From: Bacteroidia bacterium | Lineage (GTDB): Bacteria > Bacteroidota > Bacteroidia > B-17B0 > Aurantibacillaceae | Reading direction: 5' to 3' | Length of the DNA: 64,000 nucleotides | Assembly (NCBI GenBank): GCA_016787705.1 | Contig: JAEUTP010000014.1 | Location: forward strand, 124,001-188,000 | In this document: in pieces, positions 1 to 9,061 of the stretch | How positions within the stretch are numbered: position 1 is the first letter of the stretch | Layout of the letters: every line of letters begins with the position of its first letter | Position numbers and translations under genes: made by a program | The notes under the pieces: model-generated | The model's database searches: none | Told to the model about the DNA's origin: nothing | The model's input: only the letters and a program-made list of their open reading frames with translations

Positions 1-1
1 T

Positions 2-376
2 ATTACAATTGAAAGTTTGGAGAGTCTGAAAAAGAATCTTACAGATTCTGCGTTACTTATTATCAACTGGCATGGTTACATTAAAGGAGAAAAAGGAATG
101 GGTACAAGCATCTTAAATAATACTTTGCAACAAACAGGTTATAAAGTTAAAGTTTGTTCGGTTTCAGATGATGAAAACTACCGTAATTTATTATTTGTTT
201 GTTCATTACAGGACCTCAAAAAACAGCCTTACGAAATAAATGAGAGCTTTGCCCGCACTAAACTTGTTAATACAGATGATAAGCCTTTATTTGAAAAATA
301 CAATGCCCTTGCTAATAAAACCTGGCGCAGCAATTATCTGCATTATTATCAATCAGAACCTACACGTAAAAATTAA
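2..376 (+). CDS. C-terminal part of an unrecognised protein, cut by the window edge
   Basis: An open frame runs from the first in-frame codon of the window to a TAA. The only start-like codon near the beginning is a TTG at 17, and the frame is open upstream of it, so I read this as the 3' end of a gene starting outside the window. The visible 124 residues are soluble-looking, without membrane segments. They include the stretch LIINWHGYIKGEKGMG and a polar C-terminus. I do not recognise the family. The gene ends just before an inverted repeat that may separate it from the next gene. Confidence 0.6.
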   Translation: MTIESLESLKKNLTDSALLIINWHGYIKGEKGMGTSILNNTLQQTGYKVKVCSVSDDENYRNLLFVCSLQDLKKQPYEINESFARTKLVNTDDKPLFEKYNALANKTWRSNYLHYYQSEPTRKN

Positions 377-456
377 CCACAAAGAACACAAAGTTTGCAC
401 AAAGTACGCAAAATCCATAGTGTGCTTTGAGATTTACTTAATGCCCTTTGTGGTTA
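374..456. repeat. Inverted repeat of the CCACAAAG interspersed family
   Basis: Arms TAACCACAAAG (374-384) and CTTTGTGGTTA (446-456) are perfect inverted copies. Between them are further CACAAAG-like words. Related words recur at 16427-16460 and 43219-43262 in this window, always between genes, so this is an interspersed repeat and not a gene-specific site. It could act as a terminator or stem-loop in the transcript of the preceding gene. Confidence 0.7.
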
Positions 457-532
457 GATTTTGCGATTTTTAAGAGTTATCAAAAAACAAGTAACAAATT
501 AACAATTTTTACAGGGAAATGAAAAAAGAGTT

Positions 533-540
533 TATATTTG
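533..540 (+). promoter_or_regulatory. Bacteroidota -7 box upstream of lipoprotein gene
   Basis: TATATTTG matches TAnnTTTG exactly, 19 bases upstream of the ATG at 560. I do not see a clear TTG at -33. Confidence 0.5.
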
Positions 541-559
541 CTATCAAAATTTAAAAAAA

Positions 560-1420
560 ATGACTAAAATACTTTATGTAGCAGGTTTTTCATTATTAGT
601 TGCTTTATCATCTTGTGGTGATAAACAATCTGATGAATTAAAAGAAACAGTTGATTCTTCGGCTGTTGATAACACACCAAAAGATACTACACCAATAACA
701 GTAAGTGAGGATACAAAATTTAAGTTTGATTTTGCGATAGCAAATATACCTTCTCCTGTTGCTAGTGTAAATGAGCTATCAAGTTGGGGTGTGCCATATA
801 ATAGCGCATTTTTAATTGATACCAAAAAACAATTAACAGGCGATGAATTCAACAAAGCTTTACAATTAGGCGCATTCAATATTGATATGTCTTACGCTAT
901 GGTTAACAACGTTGGCGAAGATGTTTTAAAATATATGAAAGCTGTTTTGGTAAAATCTGATGCCCTGGGTTTAAAAAGCGCGGTTGACCAAATGGTTGGC
1001 AAACGTGCCGAGCAAAACATTGCTAATAAAGATTCGTTATTAAGAATTTTAGATGAGATTTTTGTAAAAAGCGATGCTTACCTGAGAACTAACGAGCGTG
1101 TTTATACAGCTGCTGCAGTGTTTGCCGGTTCGTGGGTAGAAGCTCTTTATTTAACCTGTAAAATTACTGAAGCAGGTGCTGAGCCGGCTGTAAAAGAAAA
1201 AGGTTATAAAGAATTATGGGATCAACGCTTTTATCTTAAAAATTTATCTGAGTTATTAGATGAGTATAAAGACAAAAAAGAATGTGTTGTTTTGAATGAT
1301 CAGTTAAAAGTGATCTTAAAAGAAATTACCGCTGTAAAAGATCCAAAAGATTTTAAAGATGCCAACTTTAAATCTATCTCTGAAAAGATCTATGCTTTAA
1401 GAGCCACAATTCTTAAATAA
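560..1420 (+). CDS. Conserved-looking lipoprotein of unknown function
   Basis: The protein has 286 residues. Residues 1-20 form a lipoprotein signal peptide: a hydrophobic core followed by the lipobox LSSC with Cys20. A low-complexity Asp/Thr/Ser linker follows (about residues 22-50), then a mostly alpha-helical, charged domain of about 220 residues without membrane segments. I therefore expect a lipid-anchored envelope protein, probably facing the periplasm or the cell surface. I do not recognise the helical domain. The gene stands alone: it has its own -7 box, and a strong stem-loop terminator 20 bases after the stop. Confidence 0.75.
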   Translation: MTKILYVAGFSLLVALSSCGDKQSDELKETVDSSAVDNTPKDTTPITVSEDTKFKFDFAIANIPSPVASVNELSSWGVPYNSAFLIDTKKQLTGDEFNKALQLGAFNIDMSYAMVNNVGEDVLKYMKAVLVKSDALGLKSAVDQMVGKRAEQNIANKDSLLRILDEIFVKSDAYLRTNERVYTAAAVFAGSWVEALYLTCKITEAGAEPAVKEKGYKELWDQRFYLKNLSELLDEYKDKKECVVLNDQLKVILKEITAVKDPKDFKDANFKSISEKIYALRATILK

Positions 1421-1440
1421 TAAATAACATTTAGTTTACA

Positions 1441-1473
1441 AAAAAGCCTCCGTTGCCGGGGGCTTTTTTTTTA
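1441..1473. terminator. Rho-independent terminator, potentially bidirectional
   Basis: A run of A is followed by the stem GCCTCC (1447-1452), a six-base loop and GGGGGC (1459-1464), then nine T. It sits 20 bases after the stop of the lipoprotein gene. The A-run on the other side lets it also work on the minus strand. Confidence 0.8.
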
Positions 1474-1483
1474 AAGCGCTTTT

Positions 1484-1491
1484 ATTTTTGT
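1484..1491 (+). promoter_or_regulatory. Bacteroidota -7 box upstream of T9SS cargo gene
   Basis: TATTTTTG matches TAnnTTTG exactly, 23 bases before the ATG at 1515 and directly after the preceding terminator. Confidence 0.5.
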
Positions 1492-1514
1492 ACATTTAGT
1501 TAAAATATTTTACC

Positions 1515-3068
1515 ATGAAAAACATCATATTATTTTCGTTTATCCTGCTTTCTGTTTTTGCCAATGCACAATCTAATTATCAGAGAAGGCTTTATCATAC
1601 AACTTCATCTGCAGTGAGCACTTCTGTCATCTATTCCAACGAATATAATACAAGCACCTTTGTAGTAAGGGTCATTTATCCGGGTACACCTTTTTCAGCA
1701 TATTCAGATGTTACAAAGTTCACCACATCAACAGGTAATGTTACCAGCAGCAAAACTTTTTCTGTTTCAGGCTACGATCTTAAAGTGCTGGATGTGGTAA
1801 AGAACAATCAAATGCTTTATATGACGGCATCTTTGACCAATTCAACCGGAACTGTGCCTTGTGTCATAAAATATAATTTGAGCACAAATACTACTTCATG
1901 GCGTAAAACGCTATCTATTACTAATGAGGTTTTCAGATCGATAGCCTATGATAATGCTAAAAATATTTACTTACTAGGGAATTATTTTAATGCAGCGCAA
2001 AGCAAAACCGATATTATGATCGCAAAAATGGATACAAACGGTGTTTTGTTTTGGACTAAAAATATTGGTGAAACTACTTTAAACCAAAATCAAAACTGCG
2101 GCAATATTGTTTTTAATGGAAACAGGGCATTATATGTTACAGAGTCTGTACCTAATAATGTTTTAGAGTCTTCGGTTCTAAGACTAGATTCGGCAGGAAA
2201 CATATTAACCTCAAAAACTATCCAAAGCGCATCGCCCAAGTTTATGCAAAATTTTGCCACTATATTAAAAGGAAAACTTGTATCGATAGACAGAACTATA
2301 GTTTCAACCAGCGAAGGCCCGATTTTAATACGTATGCTGGATACCAATTTAACAGCAATTGCTTCAAAAACATTTGCACCGGGTATAATGATACAGGATG
2401 TTTATTCAAACAATACTAATTTATTGATTAGTGGTATTCCTTCAACAGGTTATGGCTACAAAACAATTCGACTGGATACAACTTTAGGCATTAATGGTTC
2501 GAGACATTTCAGTAAAATTCCGGTACCGGCAAATACCTTTGGTAACCAAACAAGCAGTTTTATAAACTCAACCAATGCTTCCTTTCATTTTTTCAATCCG
2601 TATGGTATGGATTCTGTTTATATTTCCAAAGCAGATATATTTGAAGGTGTAGGTTGTAAAGACTCCGTGTATAATGTTAGCAACACTACTTTTAATTATA
2701 CGATCTCAACACTTAATTATACTACAAGCGCCATAACAGTTACTGCAACAACCATTACAATTCCAATTGCAAATGCTACCTATAGCTCCACATCCATTTG
2801 TTCGGCCTTAACAACAGGTCTGGTATCTGTTTCAAATGCTGAATTCATTTCTTTATATCCAAACCCTACAAATTCTGTTTTAAATATAAATTCAGAAGCT
2901 CAGCTTGTTTCAGGAATGATCATAAGAGATGTTACCGGTAAGGAAGTTTTAGCAGCTAAAGCAAGCAAACAGGTAAATGTGTCTTCATTAGAGACAGGTA
3001 TTTATTTTATTTCATTGTACGATGAAAATGAAAAACTTGTTGGCATTAAGAAATTTGTGAAAGAATAA
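1515..3068 (+). CDS. Secreted protein with type IX secretion sorting domain
   Basis: The protein has 517 residues. A Sec signal peptide covers about residues 1-19, cleaving after ANAQ. The central region is rich in Thr, Ser and Asn and has repeated beta-strand patterns, plausibly a beta-propeller of the kind seen in large Bacteroidota surface proteins (I see no diagnostic motif). The last 75 or so residues form a typical T9SS type A sorting domain: SLYPNPTNSVLNIN, then a RDVTGKEVL strand, then the GIYFISLYDENEKLVGIKKF ending. Such proteins cross the outer membrane by the Por/T9SS system and are released or attached to surface lipopolysaccharide. The substrate or role is unknown. Confidence 0.85.
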   Translation: MKNIILFSFILLSVFANAQSNYQRRLYHTTSSAVSTSVIYSNEYNTSTFVVRVIYPGTPFSAYSDVTKFTTSTGNVTSSKTFSVSGYDLKVLDVVKNNQMLYMTASLTNSTGTVPCVIKYNLSTNTTSWRKTLSITNEVFRSIAYDNAKNIYLLGNYFNAAQSKTDIMIAKMDTNGVLFWTKNIGETTLNQNQNCGNIVFNGNRALYVTESVPNNVLESSVLRLDSAGNILTSKTIQSASPKFMQNFATILKGKLVSIDRTIVSTSEGPILIRMLDTNLTAIASKTFAPGIMIQDVYSNNTNLLISGIPSTGYGYKTIRLDTTLGINGSRHFSKIPVPANTFGNQTSSFINSTNASFHFFNPYGMDSVYISKADIFEGVGCKDSVYNVSNTTFNYTISTLNYTTSAITVTATTITIPIANATYSSTSICSALTTGLVSVSNAEFISLYPNPTNSVLNINSEAQLVSGMIIRDVTGKEVLAAKASKQVNVSSLETGIYFISLYDENEKLVGIKKFVKE

Positions 3069-3080
3069 GCTCTACCCAAC

Positions 3081-3139
3081 CCTTCTCCAAAGGAGGAGGG
3101 GGCTAACATTTTCAAAGTCTCTTTCCAAAGGAGAGGGAT
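3081..3139. repeat. Two CCTCTCC-AAA-GGAGAGG palindromes between convergent genes
   Basis: Two palindromes lie close together: CCCTTCTCC-AAA-GGAGGAGGG (3081-3101) and TCTCTTTCC-AAA-GGAGAGGGA (3119-3139). They belong to the same family as the elements at 43273-43299 and 43433-43460. Lying between two convergent genes, they may serve as a shared terminator. Confidence 0.75.
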
Positions 3140-3157
3140 TTCGCGTGAGCCCTGAAA

Positions 3158-5794
3158 TTACTTATTCTTCTGCAACATTTGTGTTGGCGAAACCCCAAAA
3201 TGTTGCGTATAACATTTTGTGAAATACGATTGCGATGAGAAGCCCGTTTGATAAGCCACCTCGGTAATATTTCCATTCTTGCTTAAAAGTAATTCATGGG
3301 CTTTTTCTAAACGGATCGTTTTTATTATTTCAGAAGGTGATAAGCCCGTAATTGTTTTTACTTTACGCTGAAAATGACTGCGATTGGTAGCCATTTGATC
3401 GGCCAGTTTTTCTACCGAAAGTTCAGGATCTTCTATTTGCTTAAAAATAAGTGAGAATAGTTTTTGCGTATAAGGCTCGGTACCAACAAATTTTTCTTCC
3501 ACTTTTTTCTCAGGCTGAGTAATTAACTCTTTAAATTCGGTTTTACGTTTGCTTAATATTTTTAACTGATTACTAACAACAGAAAGTAACTCTTCAGGTA
3601 AAAATGGTTTTGCCAGGTAACCCTGCGCTCCAAGTTTTAATGCTTCCAAACGTGCCTCTGCTGAAGCTTTAGCTGATAAAATAATTACAGGAATATGATT
3701 GCTTTGCGTGTTGTTTTTTACTGCTTTTAATAAGCCAATACCATCCAACTCCGGCATCATCATATCACTGATAATAAGGTCGGGAAGTGTTTTTTCTAAA
3801 AGTTCAATGGCTTCTTTACCGTTTTTTGCTTTTAAAACTTTAAAATTATTTTGTTCGAGGTAAGTAGTATTAAATTCCAGGATATCTTTGTCATCTTCAA
3901 CAATTAAGATCTGATCTAAGTCTTCATTCGCAATAGTCTCACTGGGTGTTTTAATAACTATAGCTTCTTCTTTATCTTTTAAAATAAGAGAAACTGTAAA
4001 CGTTGAACCCTTCCCATCTTTACTTTTTACATTTATGCTTCCTTTATGTAAGTCAATTAATTCTTTTACCAGCGATAAGCCAATGCCAACGCCTTTTGTT
4101 GATGAAGCTGTTTTTTCACTCCTGTAAAATCGGTTAAAGATATTTTCCTGGTCTTTTTGCGATATACCAATACCCGTATCCCAAACCGAAATTGATAGTC
4201 TAACACCCTGTTCAGTTTCGTCTGTAAATACATCTATGCCAACCTGGCTGTGATTAGCACTGTATTTTACAGCATTGCCCAACAAATTGCCGGTAATTTT
4301 TTCAAGAGCGTCTTTATCAAAAAAAGCAACTTTATTTATTATTGAAAAATTATGCAATATGCTAATATTCTTTTCTACAGCAAGTTTTTTATAAGTGCTT
4401 ACCAATTGATCAAAGAAAATTTCAAGATCACCAAAAGTTTCATTCAACTTATATTTTGTTGAATCTATCTTGGAAATATCCAACATTTGATTTACAAGTT
4501 CATTCAGGCGTTTTATGTTTCTTTCTGCCAACTCAATATTTTGCAGTTCGTCTGGCGTATTTATTTTTGTTTTTAAAAGTTTTAATGGCGCCTGTATCAT
4601 ACTTAAAGGTGTTCTTATCTCATGCACCACATTTGAAAAAAACTTTTTTTTCGCTTCTTCAATTTTAATATCCAAACGCTTTTTAAAATTATAGTAAAAG
4701 AACCAAACTATTAAAATACCGGCCACAAGCAAAATAGCCATCAGCGATAAATAAATGCGTCTGTTCTGTTCTTCTATTTTTAAGGTCTGTTCTTCAATTT
4801 CTTGTTTTTGTTTTTGTATGATCTCATTCTTTTCTATTTTAAATTGTCTATCAAGTTTTGCAGTGTATTCGTTAATTTCTTTTTTTTGCTTTTCGTTATT
4901 TGTTTCAATGTATTTTCTGAAATATTCTGCCGAACGTTTAAAATCCTTGAGGTCATAATACACTTCGGCCAGGTTACCATACAGTGTTAATCTGTAACTA
5001 TCAAGATCATATTCTTCTGTTATTTTTTCAACCTGTAAATACTGATCAAGTGCTTTTTTAAAATTATTTTTTAAATGATAGATCAACCCTAAATTAAAAA
5101 GAGGAATCATTTCATCTCTTTTATTATTAAGTGTTTTCCAATAAGAAAGTGCCTTTAAATAATAAACCTCGGCAGAATCAGATTTTTTTATGGTTTGCCA
5201 CTGTGCGCCCTGGCCCTGATAATAATGCGCCATTAACTCAGGATAATTAATTTTAAAGACAAGTGGTTTTACTTCATTTAAAAGCAGAGCGGAACTATCG
5301 GTTTCGCCCAGGCGGCGATGCATGGTAGAGAGATTGAGCAGGCAATTGGCCACCCTATAATCATCTTTCATTTCCCGACGAATCTTTATTTCATCCCGGT
5401 AATATGATTTTGCAATAGCAGGATTATTGCGATGATAGCTTAATATTCCAAGCTCATTGTAAACGCCGGCTTTAATAAAGTTTTGTGTTGTATCTTTACA
5501 TGCTTTTAGCGACTGATAAAAAAGATCAGATGCTTCTTTCTCTTTATTTAACTGGGCTAACGCCCTGCCTTTTAGAAAAAAAGCAGAAGCGGTATAAAAA
5601 TCTGAATTGACTTTTTTTGCTTGTAATAAAAGTTCATTTGCATAAAAAATAGATGAATCGTATTTCTTTTTAATATAGTTCTTTTCCGAAAGCTTATCCA
5701 GTTTTTTTAATGCATCTTGTGCAATAAGAGGATAATTAACAAAAAGCAATAAACTAAAAAGTTGTTTTGAAATTATATGTAAAAAGTTTTTCAA
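3158..5794 (-). CDS. Hybrid two-component sensor: TPR, histidine kinase, receiver and AraC-type output in one chain
   Basis: The protein has 878 residues. Order: signal peptide (1 to about 26), TPR-like helical repeats (about 30-325), a Gln/Glu/Lys-rich coiled coil, one membrane span (about 346-368), HisKA with the phospho-acceptor His near 391 (FFSNVVHEIRTPLS), an ATPase domain with DTGIGI and GVGIGLSLV, a receiver with Asp near 676 (LIISDMMMPE), and an AraC-type HTH (about 790-875). A periplasmic TPR sensor would thus control DNA binding from the same membrane protein. There is no ATG at the N-terminus: the frame opens after a TAG with ATT GCC GAT TTG, so TTG at 5794 is the best start. No target gene is obvious. 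It ends convergently with the upstream T9SS gene; 27 bases separate its start from the preceding deacetylase gene's stop, so the two may be co-transcribed. Confidence 0.9.
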   Translation of the reverse strand: MKNFLHIISKQLFSLLLFVNYPLIAQDALKKLDKLSEKNYIKKKYDSSIFYANELLLQAKKVNSDFYTASAFFLKGRALAQLNKEKEASDLFYQSLKACKDTTQNFIKAGVYNELGILSYHRNNPAIAKSYYRDEIKIRREMKDDYRVANCLLNLSTMHRRLGETDSSALLLNEVKPLVFKINYPELMAHYYQGQGAQWQTIKKSDSAEVYYLKALSYWKTLNNKRDEMIPLFNLGLIYHLKNNFKKALDQYLQVEKITEEYDLDSYRLTLYGNLAEVYYDLKDFKRSAEYFRKYIETNNEKQKKEINEYTAKLDRQFKIEKNEIIQKQKQEIEEQTLKIEEQNRRIYLSLMAILLVAGILIVWFFYYNFKKRLDIKIEEAKKKFFSNVVHEIRTPLSMIQAPLKLLKTKINTPDELQNIELAERNIKRLNELVNQMLDISKIDSTKYKLNETFGDLEIFFDQLVSTYKKLAVEKNISILHNFSIINKVAFFDKDALEKITGNLLGNAVKYSANHSQVGIDVFTDETEQGVRLSISVWDTGIGISQKDQENIFNRFYRSEKTASSTKGVGIGLSLVKELIDLHKGSINVKSKDGKGSTFTVSLILKDKEEAIVIKTPSETIANEDLDQILIVEDDKDILEFNTTYLEQNNFKVLKAKNGKEAIELLEKTLPDLIISDMMMPELDGIGLLKAVKNNTQSNHIPVIILSAKASAEARLEALKLGAQGYLAKPFLPEELLSVVSNQLKILSKRKTEFKELITQPEKKVEEKFVGTEPYTQKLFSLIFKQIEDPELSVEKLADQMATNRSHFQRKVKTITGLSPSEIIKTIRLEKAHELLLSKNGNITEVAYQTGFSSQSYFTKCYTQHFGVSPTQMLQKNK

Positions 5795-5821
5795 ATCGGC
5801 AATATAGTTCTAAGTTACTGT

Positions 5822-7942
5822 TTACCTTGATATGATCAACTTTTTAACTAACGGTTTAGTGTCGTCTACGCTTAACCTGTAAAAATAAATGCCTGGCTTA
5901 AACTCAGTGGTATTCAATTCAATTTGCTGCCAGCCTTCGTTAAAATTTTTGTTTGCAACCAGTTTTACAACATTACCTAATATATCCAATAGCTCTAACT
6001 TTATAGAGGAAGTTCTTTCTAGTCTAAAATCAAATACACAATTACCAGATGTTGGGTTTGGAGATACTGTTATAAAAACAGGTTTTTCATTTTTTGTGCT
6101 TTGATCGTCAATTCCCAAAGCAGGATAATTTTCAAAATGTAAAATAATATCGTTGGTATTAAAATTAGATTTTATGACCGTAATGGGGTTTCCCAACTCA
6201 TCCTGTGCTTTAATGCTGGTTAGCTGTTGACCTTTATCAATAACAAAACTAACAGCAGGATGGATTGGAAGCTGCACCGATGGAACTGTTATGGTTAATG
6301 AGTCGTTCGATATCTTTGAGGTAAAAGAAACTGCATTTCTTGCTTTCCAATAATCGGCAAATGTTTCAAGACTCATTATACAAACACCACTTGGTAGTGC
6401 GTTTAAAAAATCTTGCATGGCAGTTAATTTATATACCCTTGTTGGATGTATTAATAAAATATTTGGCGCATTATTTGCCATGTTTCTGTTTAGCACATCC
6501 AGCCATGTTGCTACTTTTTGGGGATAATTAGAAGGGGTAATGCCATCTGAAAAAAACACATCTGATATGGTCATAGGAAACTCCCAAACATTAGTATATG
6601 CGCCCGAAACAGAACGGTTTTTGCGTTGTTGAAATGGAAAATTTGTAAGAATATCAGCTGCCGAAAGAGTTGTGCTGTTTGTGTAACCAACTGTATCCAA
6701 AGCATTAATTATTTTATCATGAAAACATAAATATCCTGCCCTAAATGTTTTAACGTTTAAGCCAAAATTATTTTCTAATAAATTTTTAGATACTTCTACT
6801 TCCCCAAGTACAGATCCTGCGGTGGTTGATCCTGTGCCAAAATTGTAAGGCAGGTAGTTAGACGGTGTATTTCCTAATACGCCTAATGGGAAAACAGCTT
6901 CATCGTCAAAGTCTGGAAAATGTCCAACAGAATGGCTTCCCGCAACATGTCCTTTATTTAAAACATACTGCACTTTGGGAATGCTGTTGAGATTGTAAAA
7001 ATCAGACAATAATCCATCGTTAATATAATGCGTTGTAAACAAATAAGAAGCTTTAATTCCTTTTGAAGTTTCATAATCTGCATACAAATGCATGGTATCA
7101 TAAGCAGATGTAGCATCTACATCATGAGTAATCATTAAAGAGGTTTTGCTGTTGTATGGGGATGTGTGCAACCAGGTTGCCTTTGGAACGTGAGCATTGT
7201 ATATGCCTTTTATAAAAAGCATAACAGCATCTGAGGTTGGCTCAAAACCGTTAGAGTAAAAACGGTTAGCACTGTAATCTAAATTTTGCTGATTAACGGC
7301 TATTAAATTTCTAAACGAAAAACCCAAAGCATAAGTAGTGCCTGCTCCATAATTTCTTTTAGTAATTGCGGTCGTATTATCATTGTAAACTGCCAATGCC
7401 AATGCTCCTGAGAGGTCATAGCTGCGTGTAAAAAAAACCGCGGTATATGTGGTTTTGGCTAACGAGATGGTTTGCTCCATAGTATCATTTAGCCATTTAA
7501 AAGAGGGGTCATTTAAAAAGTAATTGAATTTTACTGTATAGCGGGTATTACTGTTTACGTTTGCCGAGATGCCAAACAGCGTATTAAAGTAGGGATCGCG
7601 AACGCTGGCCGCAATTAAAACCCCGCCTTTATTTACATAATTAATTAATGTGTCTTTTTCATCCGTGCTAAACGTAGTAACATCAAATCGCGATGAGCCA
7701 AGAATAGTACCATAATTTTTAGCCACATTTACATCCGTAGTAACAATAAAAGGAATACCTGCAGTTTTTAAAATGTATTTGGCTGAGTAAAATTCAGCAT
7801 CAGAAGTTTCAGCGTTTTTTGCAGTTAGATCGAGTAGGGCAACAATACGTTTGTTGGTATTTGATGTAATTTGTGTGTAAGCGGGAATGGAAAACAAAGC
7901 AATAAAGCCTGTTAATAATACTGCCCGGAAAATCTTTTTCAT
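5822..7942 (-). CDS. Secreted polysaccharide-deacetylase-like protein with T9SS sorting domain
   Basis: The protein has 706 residues. A signal peptide ends near residue 24 (IPAYTQ). Residues about 30-250 resemble a Rossmann-like or glutamine-amidotransferase-like region (VNKGGVLIAASV). A NodB/polysaccharide-deacetylase-like catalytic region follows, with LMITHDVDA near residue 271 (the Asp-Asp pair) and GSHSVGHF near 336 (the His-x-x-x-His metal site). The C-terminal 80 residues are a T9SS sorting domain (SPNPTSGNCVFDF to GIYFYRLSVDD). The likely role is extracellular removal of acetyl groups from a carbohydrate, or an inactive relative of such enzymes. The enzymatic assignment rests on the motif pattern only; the secretion route is much surer. 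Confidence 0.75.
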   Translation of the reverse strand: MKKIFRAVLLTGFIALFSIPAYTQITSNTNKRIVALLDLTAKNAETSDAEFYSAKYILKTAGIPFIVTTDVNVAKNYGTILGSSRFDVTTFSTDEKDTLINYVNKGGVLIAASVRDPYFNTLFGISANVNSNTRYTVKFNYFLNDPSFKWLNDTMEQTISLAKTTYTAVFFTRSYDLSGALALAVYNDNTTAITKRNYGAGTTYALGFSFRNLIAVNQQNLDYSANRFYSNGFEPTSDAVMLFIKGIYNAHVPKATWLHTSPYNSKTSLMITHDVDATSAYDTMHLYADYETSKGIKASYLFTTHYINDGLLSDFYNLNSIPKVQYVLNKGHVAGSHSVGHFPDFDDEAVFPLGVLGNTPSNYLPYNFGTGSTTAGSVLGEVEVSKNLLENNFGLNVKTFRAGYLCFHDKIINALDTVGYTNSTTLSAADILTNFPFQQRKNRSVSGAYTNVWEFPMTISDVFFSDGITPSNYPQKVATWLDVLNRNMANNAPNILLIHPTRVYKLTAMQDFLNALPSGVCIMSLETFADYWKARNAVSFTSKISNDSLTITVPSVQLPIHPAVSFVIDKGQQLTSIKAQDELGNPITVIKSNFNTNDIILHFENYPALGIDDQSTKNEKPVFITVSPNPTSGNCVFDFRLERTSSIKLELLDILGNVVKLVANKNFNEGWQQIELNTTEFKPGIYFYRLSVDDTKPLVKKLIISR

Positions 7943-7995
7943 AAGGCAATTTACGATTTTTTTTGAATGGAAAAGGGGCTTTTTTTGCCTGTTTT

Positions 7996-8421
7996 TTATT
8001 CCATTAATTTTACCAGTTGCTTCACTATTTTTTTTAATTCTGCTTCTTTACTTTTCACATCCTCAAGGCTTTTAAACGACATTAATCGTCGCCCATCTTT
8101 ATAGTCACCTTCTAATAATCCTTTAGGATCTTTGGCATTAGCGCCTTTTAAGAATATTAAGCGAACAGTATCCTGTTTATAAAAGTTAAATCCCACAATA
8201 TATCTTTTGTATTCTTTAGGATCAAAGGGCTTCATTTTACCGGTATAATAAAACGTTGGCGCATTCCAGTAAATGCCTTCGCCAATATTTTTATCGCAGC
8301 TTAAAATAAATTCGCGTAGGTATTTCATAACGTTAAGCATCGGATGCTTCAAGCCTTTCATATATTCATCTACTTTTTCAGTTTCTGAAATGCCTAAAGT
8401 TAAATTGGTTTCTTTTTTCAC
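7996..8421 (-). CDS. DUF1801-family (YdhG-like) small protein
   Basis: The protein has 141 residues and starts with GTG at 8421. Features that match the DUF1801 family are the early MKYLREFILSCDKNIGEGIYWNAPTF region, a central RYIVGFNFYKQDTVRLIF strand pair, and LLEGDYKDGRRLMSF with a helical, Lys-rich end. These proteins form small alpha/beta folds in the cytoplasm; their biochemical function is not established. The gene lies alone between the deacetylase gene and the sulfur-transport pair. Confidence 0.75.
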   Translation of the reverse strand: MKKETNLTLGISETEKVDEYMKGLKHPMLNVMKYLREFILSCDKNIGEGIYWNAPTFYYTGKMKPFDPKEYKRYIVGFNFYKQDTVRLIFLKGANAKDPKGLLEGDYKDGRRLMSFKSLEDVKSKEAELKKIVKQLVKLME

Positions 8422-8565
8422 AGCACAAATGATTTTTTTAAAATTACAAAGTTTTTTTTGGAAGACAAACCAAAGTTGCTTACTTAATTTTATTTATACT
8501 TATTCAGCGTAAGTATTTTTTCTGAGTGAAGGTTTGTTAATTCATATGCGTGAAGCGCATAAATA

Positions 8566-9060
8566 CTAATGCGGTAATTTATCTTTTAAATAACCATACA
8601 TCCAGGTACCTAAAACAGCACTTAAAAATGTTACAATAACTACGGTAAAGCCACTGCCTATTTGCGCAAATAAAGGTCCGGGACAAGCCCCTGTTAAAGC
8701 CCAGCCGAAACCGAACAGTAAACCACCATATATCTGTCCTTTATTGAACGTTTTTGGTTCAATTTTTATTTCTTCTCCGGAAAGAGTTTTTATTTTAAAG
8801 CGTTTAATTATAAGAACTGATATTACACCAACTATTACAGCCGTTCCAATAACACCGTACATATGAAACGAATTGAAACGAAACATTTCCTGTATCCTGA
8901 ACCAGCTTATTATTTCGGCTTTTACAAAAATGATACCAAAAAAAACGCCCACCAAAAGAAACTTTAAATTGTTTATTAAACTAAATTCATTGGCAGAATT
9001 AATTTCTGTTACAGATTTAAACTCATCGGAGATGTTCTGGTTAATACTGTTCTTTTGCAT
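8566..9060 (-). CDS. YeeE/YedE-type sulfur transporter, second half (DUF6691-like)
   Basis: The protein has 164 residues and about four membrane spans. The diagnostic loop is GFGWALTGACPGPLFAQIGSG near the C-terminus, with the conserved Cys-Pro-Gly of YeeE/YedE proteins. In the characterised full-length YeeE (TsuA), conserved cysteines pass thiosulfate through the membrane. In many bacteria the protein is split into two short chains, and this gene with its neighbour is such a pair. Its ATG begins one base after the stop of the upstream half, so the two are very likely translationally coupled. The N-terminal 20 residues are polar and cytoplasmic. Confidence 0.85.
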   Translation of the reverse strand: MQKNSINQNISDEFKSVTEINSANEFSLINNLKFLLVGVFFGIIFVKAEIISWFRIQEMFRFNSFHMYGVIGTAVIVGVISVLIIKRFKIKTLSGEEIKIEPKTFNKGQIYGGLLFGFGWALTGACPGPLFAQIGSGFTVVIVTFLSAVLGTWMYGYLKDKLPH

Positions 9061-9061
9061 A

